Below are positions 10,870 to 22,079 of a stretch of 64,000 nucleotides of DNA, one piece after another. The notes below the pieces were generated by a model. That model had not been told where the DNA came from. It worked only from the letters and a program-made list of their open reading frames with translations, and made no database searches. Numbering within the stretch: the first letter of the stretch is position 1; each line of letters starts with the position of its first letter. Both the position numbers and the translations under genes were made by a program. The stretch comes from Plectrocnemia conspersa (taxonomy: Eukaryota > Arthropoda > Insecta > Trichoptera > Polycentropodidae). Location: assembly GCA_009617715.1 (NCBI GenBank), contig VTFK01000140.1, forward strand, positions 992,001 to 1,056,000, in the 5' to 3' direction.

Positions 10870-11615
10870 ATAAATAATTTATGTTAAATATTCTCTTATA
10901 AATGTGATACTGATACCGATTATTGTACATTTGTTTCTTACTTAATTTTAGAGAACATCATTTTTTTATAATAATAATAAGTTTTGGCATAATCCACTAT
11001 ATTTTTAATAAATTATAATACAAGTTTACTCACTACAATATCGAAATCTCCAAATCATTACAAAACTATTGTAATGATTATTCTATAATTAAGAATTTTA
11101 TGGAAACAAAACCGACGATATTAAAAAAACAAATCAAATCTGCGCTGATGTAAATCCATTAATAGTACATAGTCACTTGCACTAAAACCGTTGGATCTTA
11201 CTTATACAAAGAAAGGGGTCTGTACCGAATATCACGCATCATTTTGTCAAATGTATTCAATTTTGAATCTACTACGTAAGATTCTGGATAAAATCCAGAG
11301 CTCAGCAGCAGATTAGAATGTTTATTTATAAAAAAATGCTAATTATTAAAAACCGGTCTAGCTGTAAAATGACATATTGATTATAAGATATAATAATTCA
11401 TTTGGTTTCGCTCCGAATTACCTGCATTGGTCTTGAAGACTGAAAGGAACGTTGGAATTTCTCTTGTGCATTTTTTATTATATAAAATAAAATTTATACG
11501 AATATTTTTCAAAGGTTTACAACCTCTGGTATTTTTATAACGCTGCATAAGTAAAAGCAAAAATGATGAGTAATTGAGATATTTAAAAGACTACGCCATC
11601 AATTCGTATGTTTGA
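10870..11615. other. no recognised feature
   Basis: AT-rich sequence with no supported gene or element. Confidence 0.4.
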
Positions 11616-11624
11616 TATTATACA

Positions 11625-12239
11625 CAGTGGTATAATGATAAAAAATAAGTGCCGGAGCGCTGAACTTACCCCCCCCCCTCTCCCATTTTTTTCGTGTATT
11701 TTTAAAAATAGCCAATATTGATATTTTTATAAGAATAAAAAAAACTTATTTTAACATTTCAGTAATGTATTATAGAATTATTCTAATGTAATATGTGTAT
11801 TTTTATTATCCTGTTTCATGATTGCTACAGACTAGTGTTATCAAGGAATCACTGATAACTTATCAGTCTTCGCATTTGTTTTCGCAAATAAAGTTTAATA
11901 AATTAATCCAATTTATTTATTGCACTCCCCTGAATACGATCGGTACATTCGGTCAAAATTGAAAAGAAAAGGCAATCGGCTGCAAGTGTTTGTATGACAC
12001 AGAAGAAAGAATCTGTGTTGTATGTTTATGACTTTGTATAATACAAACAACCTATAGAATTGGACTGTCTATTGTTACTTTGATTCTTTTGTGTTACACG
12101 TGCGCAGATAGGAACAAGTTTTTTCAGTTTTGTTTTTGTTGTGAAATTTCCAGTACGTTTTAAAAATTTGGTGATTTATAAAATGTACAGGAGCGCGCTC
12201 CTGCCTCTAAAAAAAGTGCCTAAAAGTACTACACCACTG
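11625..12239. mobile_element. non-autonomous hAT-type element (615 bp) with perfect 8-bp duplication
   Basis: ATTATACA at 11617-11624 and again at 12240-12247 is a perfect target duplication. The ends are imperfect inverted repeats: CAGTGGTATAATG on the left and, read inward from the right, CAGTGGTGTAGTAC. Both are followed by a TAAGTGCC/TAGGCAC word and a GGAGCGC word. A run of C near 11670 and a palindrome GGAGCGCGCTCC near 12190 are internal. No transposase is readable. Confidence 0.92.
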
Positions 12240-12490
12240 ATTATACAATACATACACGATTTATAATCAAAAACAAAACAATTAATACTTTTCGACTTAC
12301 ATCGCAAAACGAGTATAAAACCATATTAAAGATAAACATTTTAAATACATGACAAGTATAGCTGTCATACAATAAAAACAAGCATTTGCATTTTATAGTC
12401 ACTGTGCGATATGTACGAGTCAATTAGTTAGATTATCGTTTATTGTCCTCGGGTGACAAACTAGTGTCAAATTAAGATATTATTTAAATT
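12240..12490. other. flanking sequence, nothing recognised
   Basis: Ordinary AT-rich sequence to the right of the hAT element. Confidence 0.4.
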
Positions 12491-12494
12491 TTCA

Positions 12495-12905
12495 TTGGTA
12501 ATTATGCGTCGCTTCCGATGTGTTGCGCATTCACCCGATTCGCACAACCAGCTCAGTGTTAAATAGACGCAGCAGGAGATCGCAGCGTGTGTCGGTCAGA
12601 TGTTTTAATGATTTCGGAACAATTTGGAACAATTCTATTCTTGGACCTCCTGTGCATCGCTACGGTTCGTTCGTTGCGCCTTGGCGGCGAATGTAAACAC
12701 AATTTGGGTTACAATTCAAAATACACATTCTACAAATTATTCGGAGGCGTTGCAATTGTTCTTGCAGTCCAATTCTTGTTTAGCTGTTCCGCCATGGCTC
12801 AAAGAACGGAGTGTACCACAACATCGGAGAGCACGCCCACCGCATAACGGGTTTTCGCATCGCGCGCGACGCGAATAGACTTGAGAATCAACGCGAAGTA
12901 TGTAC
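12495..12905 (+). promoter_or_regulatory. CpG-rich candidate promoter and 5' exon
   Basis: The segment is GC-balanced and CpG-rich, with an arthropod initiator-like CTCAGTG at 12550 followed by GTTCGTTCGTTGCG-type 5'-leader sequence. Two overlapping plus-strand frames are open. One, from 12587, contains a hydrophobic stretch (GVAIVLAVQFLF) then a Cys/Ser/Thr-rich tail, which might be a small membrane or secreted protein. No donor or homology supports it. A non-coding first exon is the simpler view. Confidence 0.33.
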
Positions 12906-13312
12906 TAATGACTAAGGCATCGTAGGTGTCGCTTTTTTGGTCATAGCCGATTTTTTTGGCTATAATTCAATTCGACCGTGGCCAATGAGTGATTCATCAA
13001 TGCGGTGTTTTAGGAGTACGTACGTTAAAAATACCAATGCGCATTCTGTTCCGGGATTTAAATCTCGAGTAATATTTATAAAAGTCAAGTATAACATGAT
13101 TGCATAATACTACCCGCAATACCTGGATGCTTTCCCGAGCAGTGCAGCTTACAAAGTTTTAATAAAGTACAAAGCTCTTTGAGTAAGTGAAAGAGACTTA
13201 TTTTTAAATGCCATGTCATAAATCATTCCATAACGGAGAAGAAATATTATTTTTCTAAGAACATCAAGATGAAATCGTATACGTATTTTATACATTAAAA
13301 GCATATGTACGT
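12906..13312. promoter_or_regulatory. possible regulatory flank
   Basis: 12890-13030 is less AT-rich and holds TGAGTGATTCATCAATGCGG, with an AP-1/Maf-like core, beside the CpG patch. The rest is ordinary AT-rich DNA. Confidence 0.2.
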
Positions 13313-13959
13313 AAGGATATGCAGGGCTTTTATTTAAACAAAAAATATGCAGGAACTCGCTTCTTGTCAAGCTTTTTATTAAAGAAAATTATATCATATA
13401 TCATTCAAATTGAATTTAAAGCAGCTTTTCCTATGCCACGAAGCGCATAAAAAATAAAGCAAAATTTATCAAAATGTTTCTTTACTTTAGACATGTCAAA
13501 TCTAAGGTTAAAAGAGATAGAAAGATACCAAGCTGAAATTTTGCACAGACCTTTGTTTTGATGTTCTAAGGACAGGGTGAAAAGTCTCATAAAATATCGT
13601 GTCTGCTAATCAAGATATCAAAGGTCAAAGGTCACAAAATTTGTTTTTTTTGCAAATATCTCGCGTTTTATGCGTTGCACGTCATTAGATGCTTCACAAA
13701 ACTTGTAAAACATAAAATTATCTACAAGTTTGGTTTTAATATTTGTTTTGTATCATTAACCGTTTTTGAGATATAGCGCGAAGAGTGGGAGGCGTACATC
13801 CGTTTATAGAATCCAGCGAGTATTTCTACCTGCTTAACTTGGTATAAGCTTTGAAAAAATAAACAATCGTGAAAAAAGTGGTCTCGGCAAGTGGTTTGAA
13901 CCATAATTTTATTACTTTCTTCATTGTATTATTAGGAATTAAAAATGAAATATTGCTCG

Positions 13960-15520
13960 ACAAGAAATTTGTGCGAAAAAATTGAAAGAGTTGAGAGATG
14001 TCCTTACGGAGTATGTACCAGATGATAAGAAGGTCATTTCCAAATTAAAGAAAAAATATTTAACTGATATTATAGTTATAACGAAGATTGGATCATTCCC
14101 TATTTTTTTCTTTTCGCGATGCTCAAGCTTAAGTTTTATCCATAGCTTGGTATGAAAATAAAAAAAGGCACTTCGGAAGAAGAACACTTGCGCGTAGTGG
14201 AAGCTGCTGCGGCGATTATTAGAGAAGATATTCGATCTTCTGTTGTTGAGACCAAGTCTTATCCGCCCGAGTAAAACATTAATGAAGAAATTCCGAAAAC
14301 TTTATTACATTTTCTGCAAGAAGTTATTATAAAGAACAGAAAAGGAAAGACGGGGCATTTTAAAAAACGAAATACACAGCTATAAGTCATGCTATAATGA
14401 CTTCCATACGAAAACGGTCCTTTTCTTCGCAGTTATTAATAGGCCTATCTGTATTTCTTCATAGAAAAAATACAGATAGGCCAAACATCCAAAAAAAGAC
14501 TTTTGATGTTTTGTCAACTTAGGTTTTTTTTCGCTTCATATAGTGATACTGTAAAATGTTAAATTTCAGCTGTTTATCACCCACAGCCTCGTAATCAACC
14601 ATCATAGTCAAGTGCCTTAGTACAGTATGCAGCAGATAATGCAGAAAAATATTTATACTCTTGATGGCTATAATACTGTTCATATAATGGGAATGATAAA
14701 AATAATAACTCCAAAATCTGAAGTTATATCTGATGACCGCACAAAGAAATTTACAACAAAACCAAGTGCAAAGAAGTTAGCAGCACTATTACATATACCC
14801 CTTCTAGTGTATGAAAATCATGTCGTACCCGGATTGAGCAAGAGATTCAAGTTCAAAATTTTAATGATGTAGAAGAACTAACCGAACAAATATTTAATGT
14901 AGTTGATTTGTTGTGGAAGTACGGAAAGTGGAAAAATATCTCACATATCATCCTGTGAGTAATATGGACACAATTTACACTACATTACAGTGTGCTATAA
15001 ACACTGCCAAGAAACATGAACAAAGATAATAATAACTTAATAACTTTTGATCAGCCGTTGTACATAAAAGCACGTGAAATCGTAGCAGCTTCAGATGCTA
15101 GCTCAGACTTGTCCAGAGTAGTTGTGAAACTAGGAGGCTTTCATTTGCTTATGTCTTTTATTGGATGCATAGGGTATATAATGAATGGAAGCGGAATCAA
15201 GGAAGCTCTCAGTACAATTTATGCGTCGAATTCTGTCGACAAAATGTTGGATGGTCCCGATTTTGCAAGACGTATCAGAGGCCATACGTATTACTTTTTG
15301 CATTATCGATGATGATTTTTGAAGATATGGAGATTGAAAGATATAATGCTTTAGATGGGTTCATTCAGCAGATAACAATTTGCGATGTTTTCTACGAAAC
15401 TGTGGAAGAATGTACAGGTAACTCTGGCTCCGTAGTTTACATAGCGTTATCCTATAAACGGATGCGCGCTTCCCACTCCCCGCGCTATATCTCGAAAACC
15501 ATTAACCATACGAAGAAATA
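13960..15520 (+). pseudogene. broken transposon-borne protein of a widespread, unnamed family
   Basis: Plus-strand fragments in changing frames read as one protein. They are a lysine-rich N-terminal piece (LRDVLTEYVPDDKKV, about 13985-14040), AAAAIIREDIRSSVVE (about 14205), IYTLDGYNTVHIMGMI (about 14640), and a long segment at 15016-15312. The last holds NLITFDQPLYIKAREIV and then VVKLGGFHLLMSFIGCIGY, GSGIKEAL and YASNSVDKML. I recall the pattern FDQPLYxKA...RLGGFHxxMSFxGxIG...GSGLxE from many multicopy proteins in cnidarian, mollusc and arthropod genomes. I do not know their enzymatic role. Stops and frameshifts rule out a functional product. The element's inverted ends make it the presumptive cargo or transposase. 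Confidence 0.7.
14442..14482. repeat. short perfect hairpin inside the 2.2-kb element
   Basis: GGCCTATCTGTATTT pairs with AAATACAGATAGGCC across a short loop. It interrupts the reading frame remnants and may be a micro-insertion. Confidence 0.7.
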
Positions 15521-16162
15521 AATTATACCACACTTGTAGAAAATTTTATTTTCTATAAGTTTTGTTAAGCATTTAATGACATGCGACGCAAAAGAGGCGA
15601 GATATTTGCAAAAAAACGATTTTTATGACCTTTGACCTTTAATATCTCGATTAGCAGACACGATATCTTTTGAGACTTTTCACCATATACTTAGAACGCC
15701 AAAACAAAGGTCTGTGCAAAATTTCAGCTTGTTATCTTTCATTCCGAGGTTAAACCCTTATTTGACTGGACTATAACGGTTTTGAACGAAGCTCTTATTG
15801 TGGTAATAATTAGATTCATTTGCGAAAACCCGCGTTTAAGTTCACTTGAAAAAATGGAGAAAAGAATTCAGTGCGTATATCAAACGCAATATTTTTTCAG
15901 GATGTCTTATCGAGAATGTACTCGCGAAATCCACGAATCATTTCTCTTTCGTTTATGGTAGTCTGTTTGACAGGTTCTTAAATTCCATCTCTTCAAATAT
16001 CAACTGAACATCAATATCTGCATGCCAATATTTTTAAGTGCAACTGTAATCCTTTTTTAAAAATGACTCTTTTAACGTGGAATAAAATGCTTTCGAATTG
16101 AAAAAAATCATGTTGTAAAATGTACAACAGCTGCAGCATACATACTATATAGGGTTCAAAAT

Positions 16163-16333
16163 CAGGGACGTTATTTTGGAGGGACAAGTGCTCTCCCTTG
16201 AATTTGGCCAGAAAAATGTATACCTTTTAATGAAATACTATGAATTTTAATAAAATCAAATTATTAAAAAAATAATTGACTAGCCAACATTCGCCGCCCG
16301 TTAATTCTGGAAAAGGCAGAAATGACGTCCATG
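16163..16333. mobile_element. G-rich MITE (CAGGGACGTCATTT family), copy in the 13-17 kb hAT
   Basis: The start CAGGGACGTTATTTTGG and end AATGACGTCCATG form the inverted ends. The interior contains TGAATTTGGCCAGAAAAATG and ACTAGCCAAC. Related copies: 16980-17098, 27075-27250, 29395-29480, 41982-42017, 51866-51915 and 56589-56690. There is no coding content. Confidence 0.75.
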
Positions 16334-16419
16334 ACTCTAAACCAGAAATTTTTAATCCTTCAAAAAAAATATCTCGAATCTAATCCGAAAATATTTTTAA
16401 AAATACGTATTTCATTCAA

Positions 16420-16935
16420 ATCATATCGGAATACATTTTCACCAGTAGGTATATATTTTTACATATACATTTTAATTATATTAATCTGGCAGGTGCTAGT
16501 GAAATTATATGATTTAAACTTATATGACATATATACAATATTTATTTACATACGATGTATAAATCGTTGTGTTTATCAGTGAAGTTATATTTTCACTAGT
16601 GAATTCCAAATACATTTTCACCAATAGATATATATTTCTACAAGTGAAAATATAATTTAACTGATAGGCGCTAGTGAAATAAAATGCTGTTCTAAAAAGA
16701 CAGTTGAGAAACGTAAATTTGCTGTTAAACCCAAACCTAACTTGACCTAATGAAAGCCTTGACCTGTTGACAGCTCGGTAACGAGCGTTCCCACTGCAAC
16801 GGTAACGGCACGATTTTATTGCTTTTGACGTGGATTTTTGACTTCTGAGAAATGATAATTGTTTTTTACGCTCTCCTATTGGTCAAAATTTGGTTAAAAG
16901 TGCTTCATTAATTTATCACTTATTATGAGTCGTAA
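16420..16935. repeat. two adjoining dispersed repeats
   Basis: 16430-16755 repeats the TTCACTAGTGAAAAT / TTGACCTAATGAAAG family (see 600-845), with two arms in an inverted arrangement. 16765-16935 is a copy of the CCGAATTTTGACCAATAGG family (see 205-480). Confidence 0.6.
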
Positions 16936-16979
16936 TATTGTTCTTATTATGAACACTATACCCCTCTTCCCTGGCTGGT

Positions 16980-17098
16980 ATGGACAGTTGCCCCCCCCCC
17001 CTCCAGAATTTGGCCATAAAAATGCATGTCATTTAACAAAATACAATGAATCTTAATGATATCGAAATATTAAAAAAACGATCACTAACTGGCCAACC
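16980..17098. mobile_element. partial G-rich MITE
   Basis: It contains a run of C, GAATTTGGCCATAAAAATGC and ACTGGCCAAC, as in the CAGGGACGTC family. The ends are not preserved, and it abuts hAT terminal sequence at 17099. Confidence 0.6.
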
Positions 17099-17199
17099 TT
17101 TGCTTTTGAAACAGTAAAAATACCGTAAAAAAGGTACCGTGTTACATGACAAAAAAAGTTAGAGTCTGAAGATATTGGTTTACTTGAAGAGGAAAATAT

Positions 17200-18540
17200 T
17201 TTATTTTGTTTATACATATTGTATGCTATATAACATTGTATATATGACAGTATTTATATATACTATTTAAACACCGTTTCCGAAATAATTGTAGGCACGG
17301 AACTATTTTACATGTTGTACAACATAACATATCACATAGCGTAGCACAAATATTAAAAATGATTTTTTCTTGTGCGTGTGAGTTTGGTTGAACTCTCATG
17401 TGTTCCAAGTCGGAAGCGAAGTGGTTGTGTTAAAGTACTGACAAGTGAAAATTTATGGTTGAAATATCTTTAGTACTCATTGTTAAGGGGGATCCTTCAT
17501 TTTTCTTACTTTTAATCTTCTGGCCATTACGATGATTCATGACAGAAAAAGACATTTTTATTGTACTAAATATCTAACCAGAATACACTTTTGTGTAAGA
17601 TAGTTCAAACAAATGAATATTCCTCATTGCTGTAACTTTAATGGGGGATTAGATACCAGCTGAATGTTTTTTTTCTTTAATGTTTGTTCAGGTCCACTTG
17701 TAATGTGCATTTTACAAGTGCTTTTAATTTGTTCAAATAAGCAATCGGCACGCGCGATTCTATAAAGTCGCAAATAACTAAAGCAATTAGGTCTATATGC
17801 TTTTCAGCAAGAAAGTTATTTTATTTGATGAAAATTTCAAGATGTGAGGCTCAAATTAAATTTTTTTATGCACAAGTATATTTTTTTAACTGTTGTTTTA
17901 TCTAACGAAAATCTCAGGTGTATTTGGCCGCATAGTGCGAATTTTTTAATATTTATACAAAAAATCTCATACAGTATCTAGATATTTTATATCTAAATAC
18001 TAGCAAACTCTTTGTGTATTTTTTGTTTCTCTCTGCTACTGTTTGCCACGGACCATCAAGTATTTTATTTTATTTTTTTAACATTTATCATCCATTCTAC
18101 TTTTTTATATCTACTACCAAAATCTAACGGATGTAAGAAATCACTTTATGCGTATCTCTTCACACGGACACGGACTATCGAGTATTTTAATACTAATTTA
18201 TGGGAAAAAAGCACGAGGTAGATAATATATATTTGTATATTTTTTCCTCAACTATAATTGTTTTAAACTGTTGTTTTTTAAACGAAAATCTCGTGTCTCT
18301 GTAGTGAGAAATTTAAGTCCATGGTCTATCGAATAATTTTATTATATAAATTTTTCAAGAAAATGATGATGCGCATTTAAATGTATAGTTATTTTGCTCT
18401 TCAACTATCATTGTTGTTCACAAAACTATAGAACGCGTAGTGTGTTTTTTTTTTTAATATACTCATATGATCGTGCAGGCACAAGTTTTGGTTAATTTTA
18501 TTTTAAAGATTTGGCACGATTTTTTATTACAAATATTTCA
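17200..18540. repeat. AT-rich region with imperfect internal repeats
   Basis: Between 17880 and 18440 related blocks recur: AACTGTTGTTTTATCTAACG against AACTGTTGTTTTTTAAACGA, AACGAAAATCTC twice, and GGAC.ATC.AGTATTTTA twice. The order suggests a decayed tandem array with units of a few hundred bases. No protein is recognised. Confidence 0.4.
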
Positions 18541-18544
18541 ATAA

Positions 18545-18606
18545 CAAATCTGTCCAAAAAAATATATAATGTGTTACGCGGAACACAGTTTGAAAAACGC
18601 TATTCT
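18545..18606. mobile_element. decayed hAT end (GTTCCGCGGAACAC type)
   Basis: GTTACGCGGAACACAGTTTG followed by AAAAACGCTA resembles the inward-facing end of a common hAT group, whose ends read CAGCGTTTCCCAAACTGTG. The other end was not found. Confidence 0.35.
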
Positions 18607-18689
18607 ATAGATTTTTCGTTCATTAACTAAATGAAATTATATCCAAGACCTTAAAAATATTTTTATAAATTATATATACATATATATTG

Positions 18690-18910
18690 ATAAAATCTAT
18701 ATTTTGTGATTATGTTTGTTATGGAATGACAATAAATTTGATGCCGATTGGTTGATGAGATGCGTTGGTATAAGTCGTTCCAGCATGATAACAATAATAA
18801 AACGAACACTCGAACGTGGCAATCGGAGAAGCCAGTGTTACGCGGTGATTATTTTACGTTTACGTAAATAGATTTGAATCATTCGAGTATCACGTTAATC
18901 GCCAAAAAGA
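18690..18910. promoter_or_regulatory. candidate conserved non-coding block
   Basis: GC-balanced DNA with CCGATTGGTTGATGAG, AACAATAATAAAACG and GTGATTATTTTACG. These are homeodomain/TALE- and Abd-B-like cores in non-repetitive sequence. Only conservation could confirm it. Confidence 0.25.
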
Positions 18911-20325
18911 GAAACGTGAATCGGACATTCCGAAATTTCATAATCAACATAAATTAACGTAAAACATAACATAAAGCTCACTCTCTAAAATAATAAAAAA
19001 GAAGACTAGTTGATTTCGCCTATAGATTGCAACGAATTGCTTGTACTTTTCAAAGGAATTTAATATGTTCATCATATTATCAACGTTCATGGCAGTTACC
19101 TGTATAACTAAAAAAACTGTTGCGTTTGACTCCCTGGCACTCGAGGACATTACGTGCTCTTGTTTACAAACTAAATAAAAGATTATTTAATACATAAAGT
19201 TGGGGAAAAAAGTTAGATTTGATGATTTCGTTAAATTCACAAAATACAGTTGAAAGAACCTAACCTCAAATGTTGTATGGATACCTAGTCCCCTATAACG
19301 TAGTATTCTTATAACGAAGTCCCTATCACTACGCTATATATACATATATGTGTGTGTTTTTTAGGTTCGCGAGTATTAATATAATTTAAATCCCGAGATT
19401 CATCGCGATTAGAACTTACTGTTCGATATTTCGAAAGTGACACTCCTGCCACGGTCACAAATGTTCAGCAAATTTGCTGAAAATTCGTAAATATATGTAT
19501 ATATAATAATAAATAGTGTAACGCAAGAAATTTTACCACCCTGAAAATATTTTATTTTAATGCTCATATGTCATGATTTAAAATCTCAGTATATAAGTGT
19601 AATAAAAAAGTCGAGGGTGAAACCTATCATTTGATCTATATAGTTCATTGTAATTTGTCACTCCTAGCTTCATTACTACTGAATTGTAGCGACACTTCAG
19701 ATTAACCGAGATGCCCCATATATGTCAATTGTGTTAATTGAAGTGTAGCCTGCACATTTTGACTTGCAAATTGTATCGAACATCCACTGTACGATTATTC
19801 AGTCACATCTAAACGGAATAAAGCATGCCCTCGTGAATTTCTGATTTTGATCCTCATGATTCATGAATGATAGATATTTAAAAATAATAGTACAGGCGTA
19901 AGATTATTACCAAATAGAAAATGATCTATCCGCATGAATTGTTTCAACTCCTTGTAATTACCACCGGAAACATCATTTTGAATTGCAGGTTTATTGAGAA
20001 GCCGGATGGTCAAGAATAAAGATCAACAAGGAGTATTTCGCTAGGATTCCAGACAATGTTATGAACTAACGTATCGTACGAAGCGCGAATCTTTGAAAAA
20101 TAAAATACATAAATGACACGCGCTCCACATGACTAAGCCGAACACCCTCCAGGTGTTTTTTGTAAATTTTAATGTCTTACATCTTCAACGCATATTTTTT
20201 TTTTATTATACATTAATGGTTGAATACAAAGCTCTTTTTGCACAAGCAAAACGCTTATAGAGTTACACGAGTCTATAATATATGCCGGTGTAATAGAAAA
20301 ATGCGCACAGAGAGCACAGGAAGTG
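18911..20325. other. no recognised feature
   Basis: Mostly AT-rich. A fragment near 19985-20050 (AGAAGCCGGATGGTCAAG) has a counterpart near 22255-22275 (AGGAGCCGGATGGCGAAAG) and is probably part of a LINE tail. Confidence 0.35.
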
Positions 20326-20329
20326 AACC

Positions 20330-20540
20330 AAGCTATGTGGCACAAACGTATCGGAGACAATTATCTAGAACGGCGCGATGAAAGCGAAAACCGAGCGCAT
20401 TTTTCGAATGCCACGACCTCTCAGAGGCCAGCGGTCGCCAACCATTGTCTGCAAAAAATAATCCTATTGCGGTAAATCGGTGCGCCGGCGGCTCTTTGTC
20501 GCCGCCTCGACTACAACTCGAATATGATGCCAAATAGAAT
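20330..20540. promoter_or_regulatory. CpG-rich patch with a hAT-like end
   Basis: The segment is CpG-rich (GAACGGCGCGATGAAAGCG, GGTGCGCCGGCGGC). At 20429 the sequence CAGCGGTCGCCAACCATT resembles a hAT end. A second GCGGTCGCCAACCTTTTGG occurs at 36599. It may be a mobile-element copy and not a promoter. Confidence 0.3.
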
Positions 20541-21415
20541 ATATTATGGAATCTTGCGTGTCTCGGCTATGACTATATCGCATCTCTTGTTATTTTTAAC
20601 AATTTGTCAAACAATTTATCGCCTGGTCGAGTGTTCGAGTAAAAACTAGCAGCACGATCAGATCGTTTCGAATCGAGAACAAATCTGATTTAGAGAACAA
20701 TCTACAATGATGCTGCATTATAGAGCTGTATCATCTCTGCAGCAGTTTGGAGGTCAATGTTAAGTATTGGTTAGATGTCCATTCAAAGTTAGAGAAAAGC
20801 TTGAAGCAACTCAGAATTTTTAAAGTCCAAAAATCAATGAATTTGTAAAGACATCGACCGGCCTTAGTTTATGGTCCATTTTGTGATACATTTACCAAAT
20901 GCGTCTTTTGACTTTACGAATACACTTGAATTTGAATTATTGCGCTTTTAACGCGTATTTGCGACTAGTTTTTTCTCACGGTCAAATACTGGACCTAGCA
21001 ATTAAAAAAATATATTGTGAGAATATATAATAAAAAATATTATATTCATTTGTATAATTACATATTATTTTAAATGCAGCTGTTTAATATATGATACACG
21101 TGTACATATAAGCACTGGATAAAATAACTAGTGATGAAGCAGGCATGGGTGGACTTATGTGTCTAAAACTGTCCCCTAGTCATTAAAATTATCTCGCTCG
21201 TAAAATTGTCAGACATAATACAATTTATAGATAACAAAAATAATAAAAATATTTTTTGAAGCGTGAAATTAAAGCGATATTACTATTTTTAATAAAATAA
21301 GTCGATTATTTATTTATGAAAATATGTAAATAAATGTATTAAAATGAGTCGAGTTTAGAGGATACCGAATGAAGAATATTATTAATTTACATTTAGTGAT
21401 CAAGTATAATCTATT
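20541..21415. other. no recognised feature
   Basis: AT-rich sequence with no supported gene or element. Confidence 0.4.
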
Positions 21416-21424
21416 TTTTTAATA

Positions 21425-21752
21425 AATCTTCCGTTGTAACCTGACAGCCGTAAGCCCAATGCGTTACAACGGGCATATCTGTACCAACTGAGTAAGTCAA
21501 TCAGACATAATGAATAAAGTATTAACCATCAGACTGAAAGTCTGGGAATTGTTGACATCTATATTATTAATTATAAATTATTAGGTGCTATATAATTTAT
21601 TTATAATTAATATATATCACTGCAGCTGGGGCCAGATTTTTTTTAATATTAGCGCATTTTATAAATTAAAATTCGAGTGTCGCTGCAGGGGCTCGAACCC
21701 GCAACCTCAGAGTTACTAGTCTGAGACGTTGCGAACTACACTATTCTGTCTC
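21425..21752 (-). repeat. tRNA-derived SINE (Thr-like head), copy 2
   Basis: This is the best copy. The minus-strand head from 21752 has an A-box-like TAGTGTAGTTCGC (21731-21743) and an anticodon stem TCAGA/TCTGA around CTAGTAAC. The B box GCGGGTTCGAGCCCC is at 21688-21702. The body has GCTGCAGTGATATATATTAA and the shared 3' end GCTTACGGCTGTCAGGTTAC, AACGGAAGATTTATT. The tail has AATAAA-type repeats in other copies. It is a retroposed polymerase III transcript. Confidence 0.87.
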
Positions 21753-22079
21753 TTTTAACTCATGTATTGCAAATTTAGTTTAATTTTAATTAAAAATGAC
21801 ATGTTACTGTTGCAACGCACTGTAATTTTTTAAACAAATATTATTCAAATAAAAATATGATATAGTACGAATATTTATAATAGTACTCATATAATTTTTT
21901 CAATACCTAATATACCGTATGCTTTGACTCGACGCTGAATTTTACGATCTATTAATAAGAATGACTGTTATACGAAACCGATTATGCTTAACATACTATA
22001 AGGGTCGTACGCCGCGCAAAGAATGATCTGAGATACTATTTATTCCAGATCTAATCGCTTATCGCGTAAAAATTATTTA

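Larger units (their letters stand above)
13513..15746 (+). mobile_element. 2.2-kb element with ~300-bp inverted ends, nested in a hAT copy
   Basis: 13520-13820 is an inverted copy of about 15430-15741. Shared words are CAAGCTGAAATTTTGCACAG, TCGTGTCTGCTAATC, ATCAAAGGTCAAAGGTCA and GAGATATAGCGCG. The element is bounded by the 8-bp duplication AGGTTAAA at 13505-13512 and 15747-15754. That sequence matches the CTAAGTTAAAC target in other hAT copies, which confirms the insertion point. The interior carries plus-strand protein remnants, described separately. An 8-bp duplication with such long inverted ends does not let me name the superfamily with confidence. Confidence 0.85.
13322..17172 (-). mobile_element. 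hAT element (KIAA1586-like group), degenerate, interrupted by several insertions
   Basis: The left end starts CAGGGCTTTTATTTAAAC, then GGAACTCGCTTCTTGTCAAG and CAGCTTTTCCTATGCC, as in the copies at 23746, 39787, 45480 and 55738. The transposase runs on the minus strand. After the nested element (13513-15746), the dimerisation-region DNA resumes at about 15758 (GGTTTTGAACGAAGCTCTTA) and continues to about 16140. A G-rich MITE and copies of other repeats then interrupt it. A 5' end similar to that at 52965-53037 is seen at 17100-17172. The flanks AGGATATG (13314) and AAGATATT (17173) may be a decayed 8-bp duplication. Everything is heavily broken. The right boundary is uncertain. Confidence 0.6.

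Noticed and set aside
13939..14187. Minus-strand 82-codon frame
   Set aside because: It is the reverse shadow of the plus-strand transposon protein remnant in the same place.
19325..19360. TATATATACATATATGTGTGTG as a TATA promoter
   Set aside because: It is a simple-sequence stretch with no initiator or gene downstream; such runs are frequent in this DNA.
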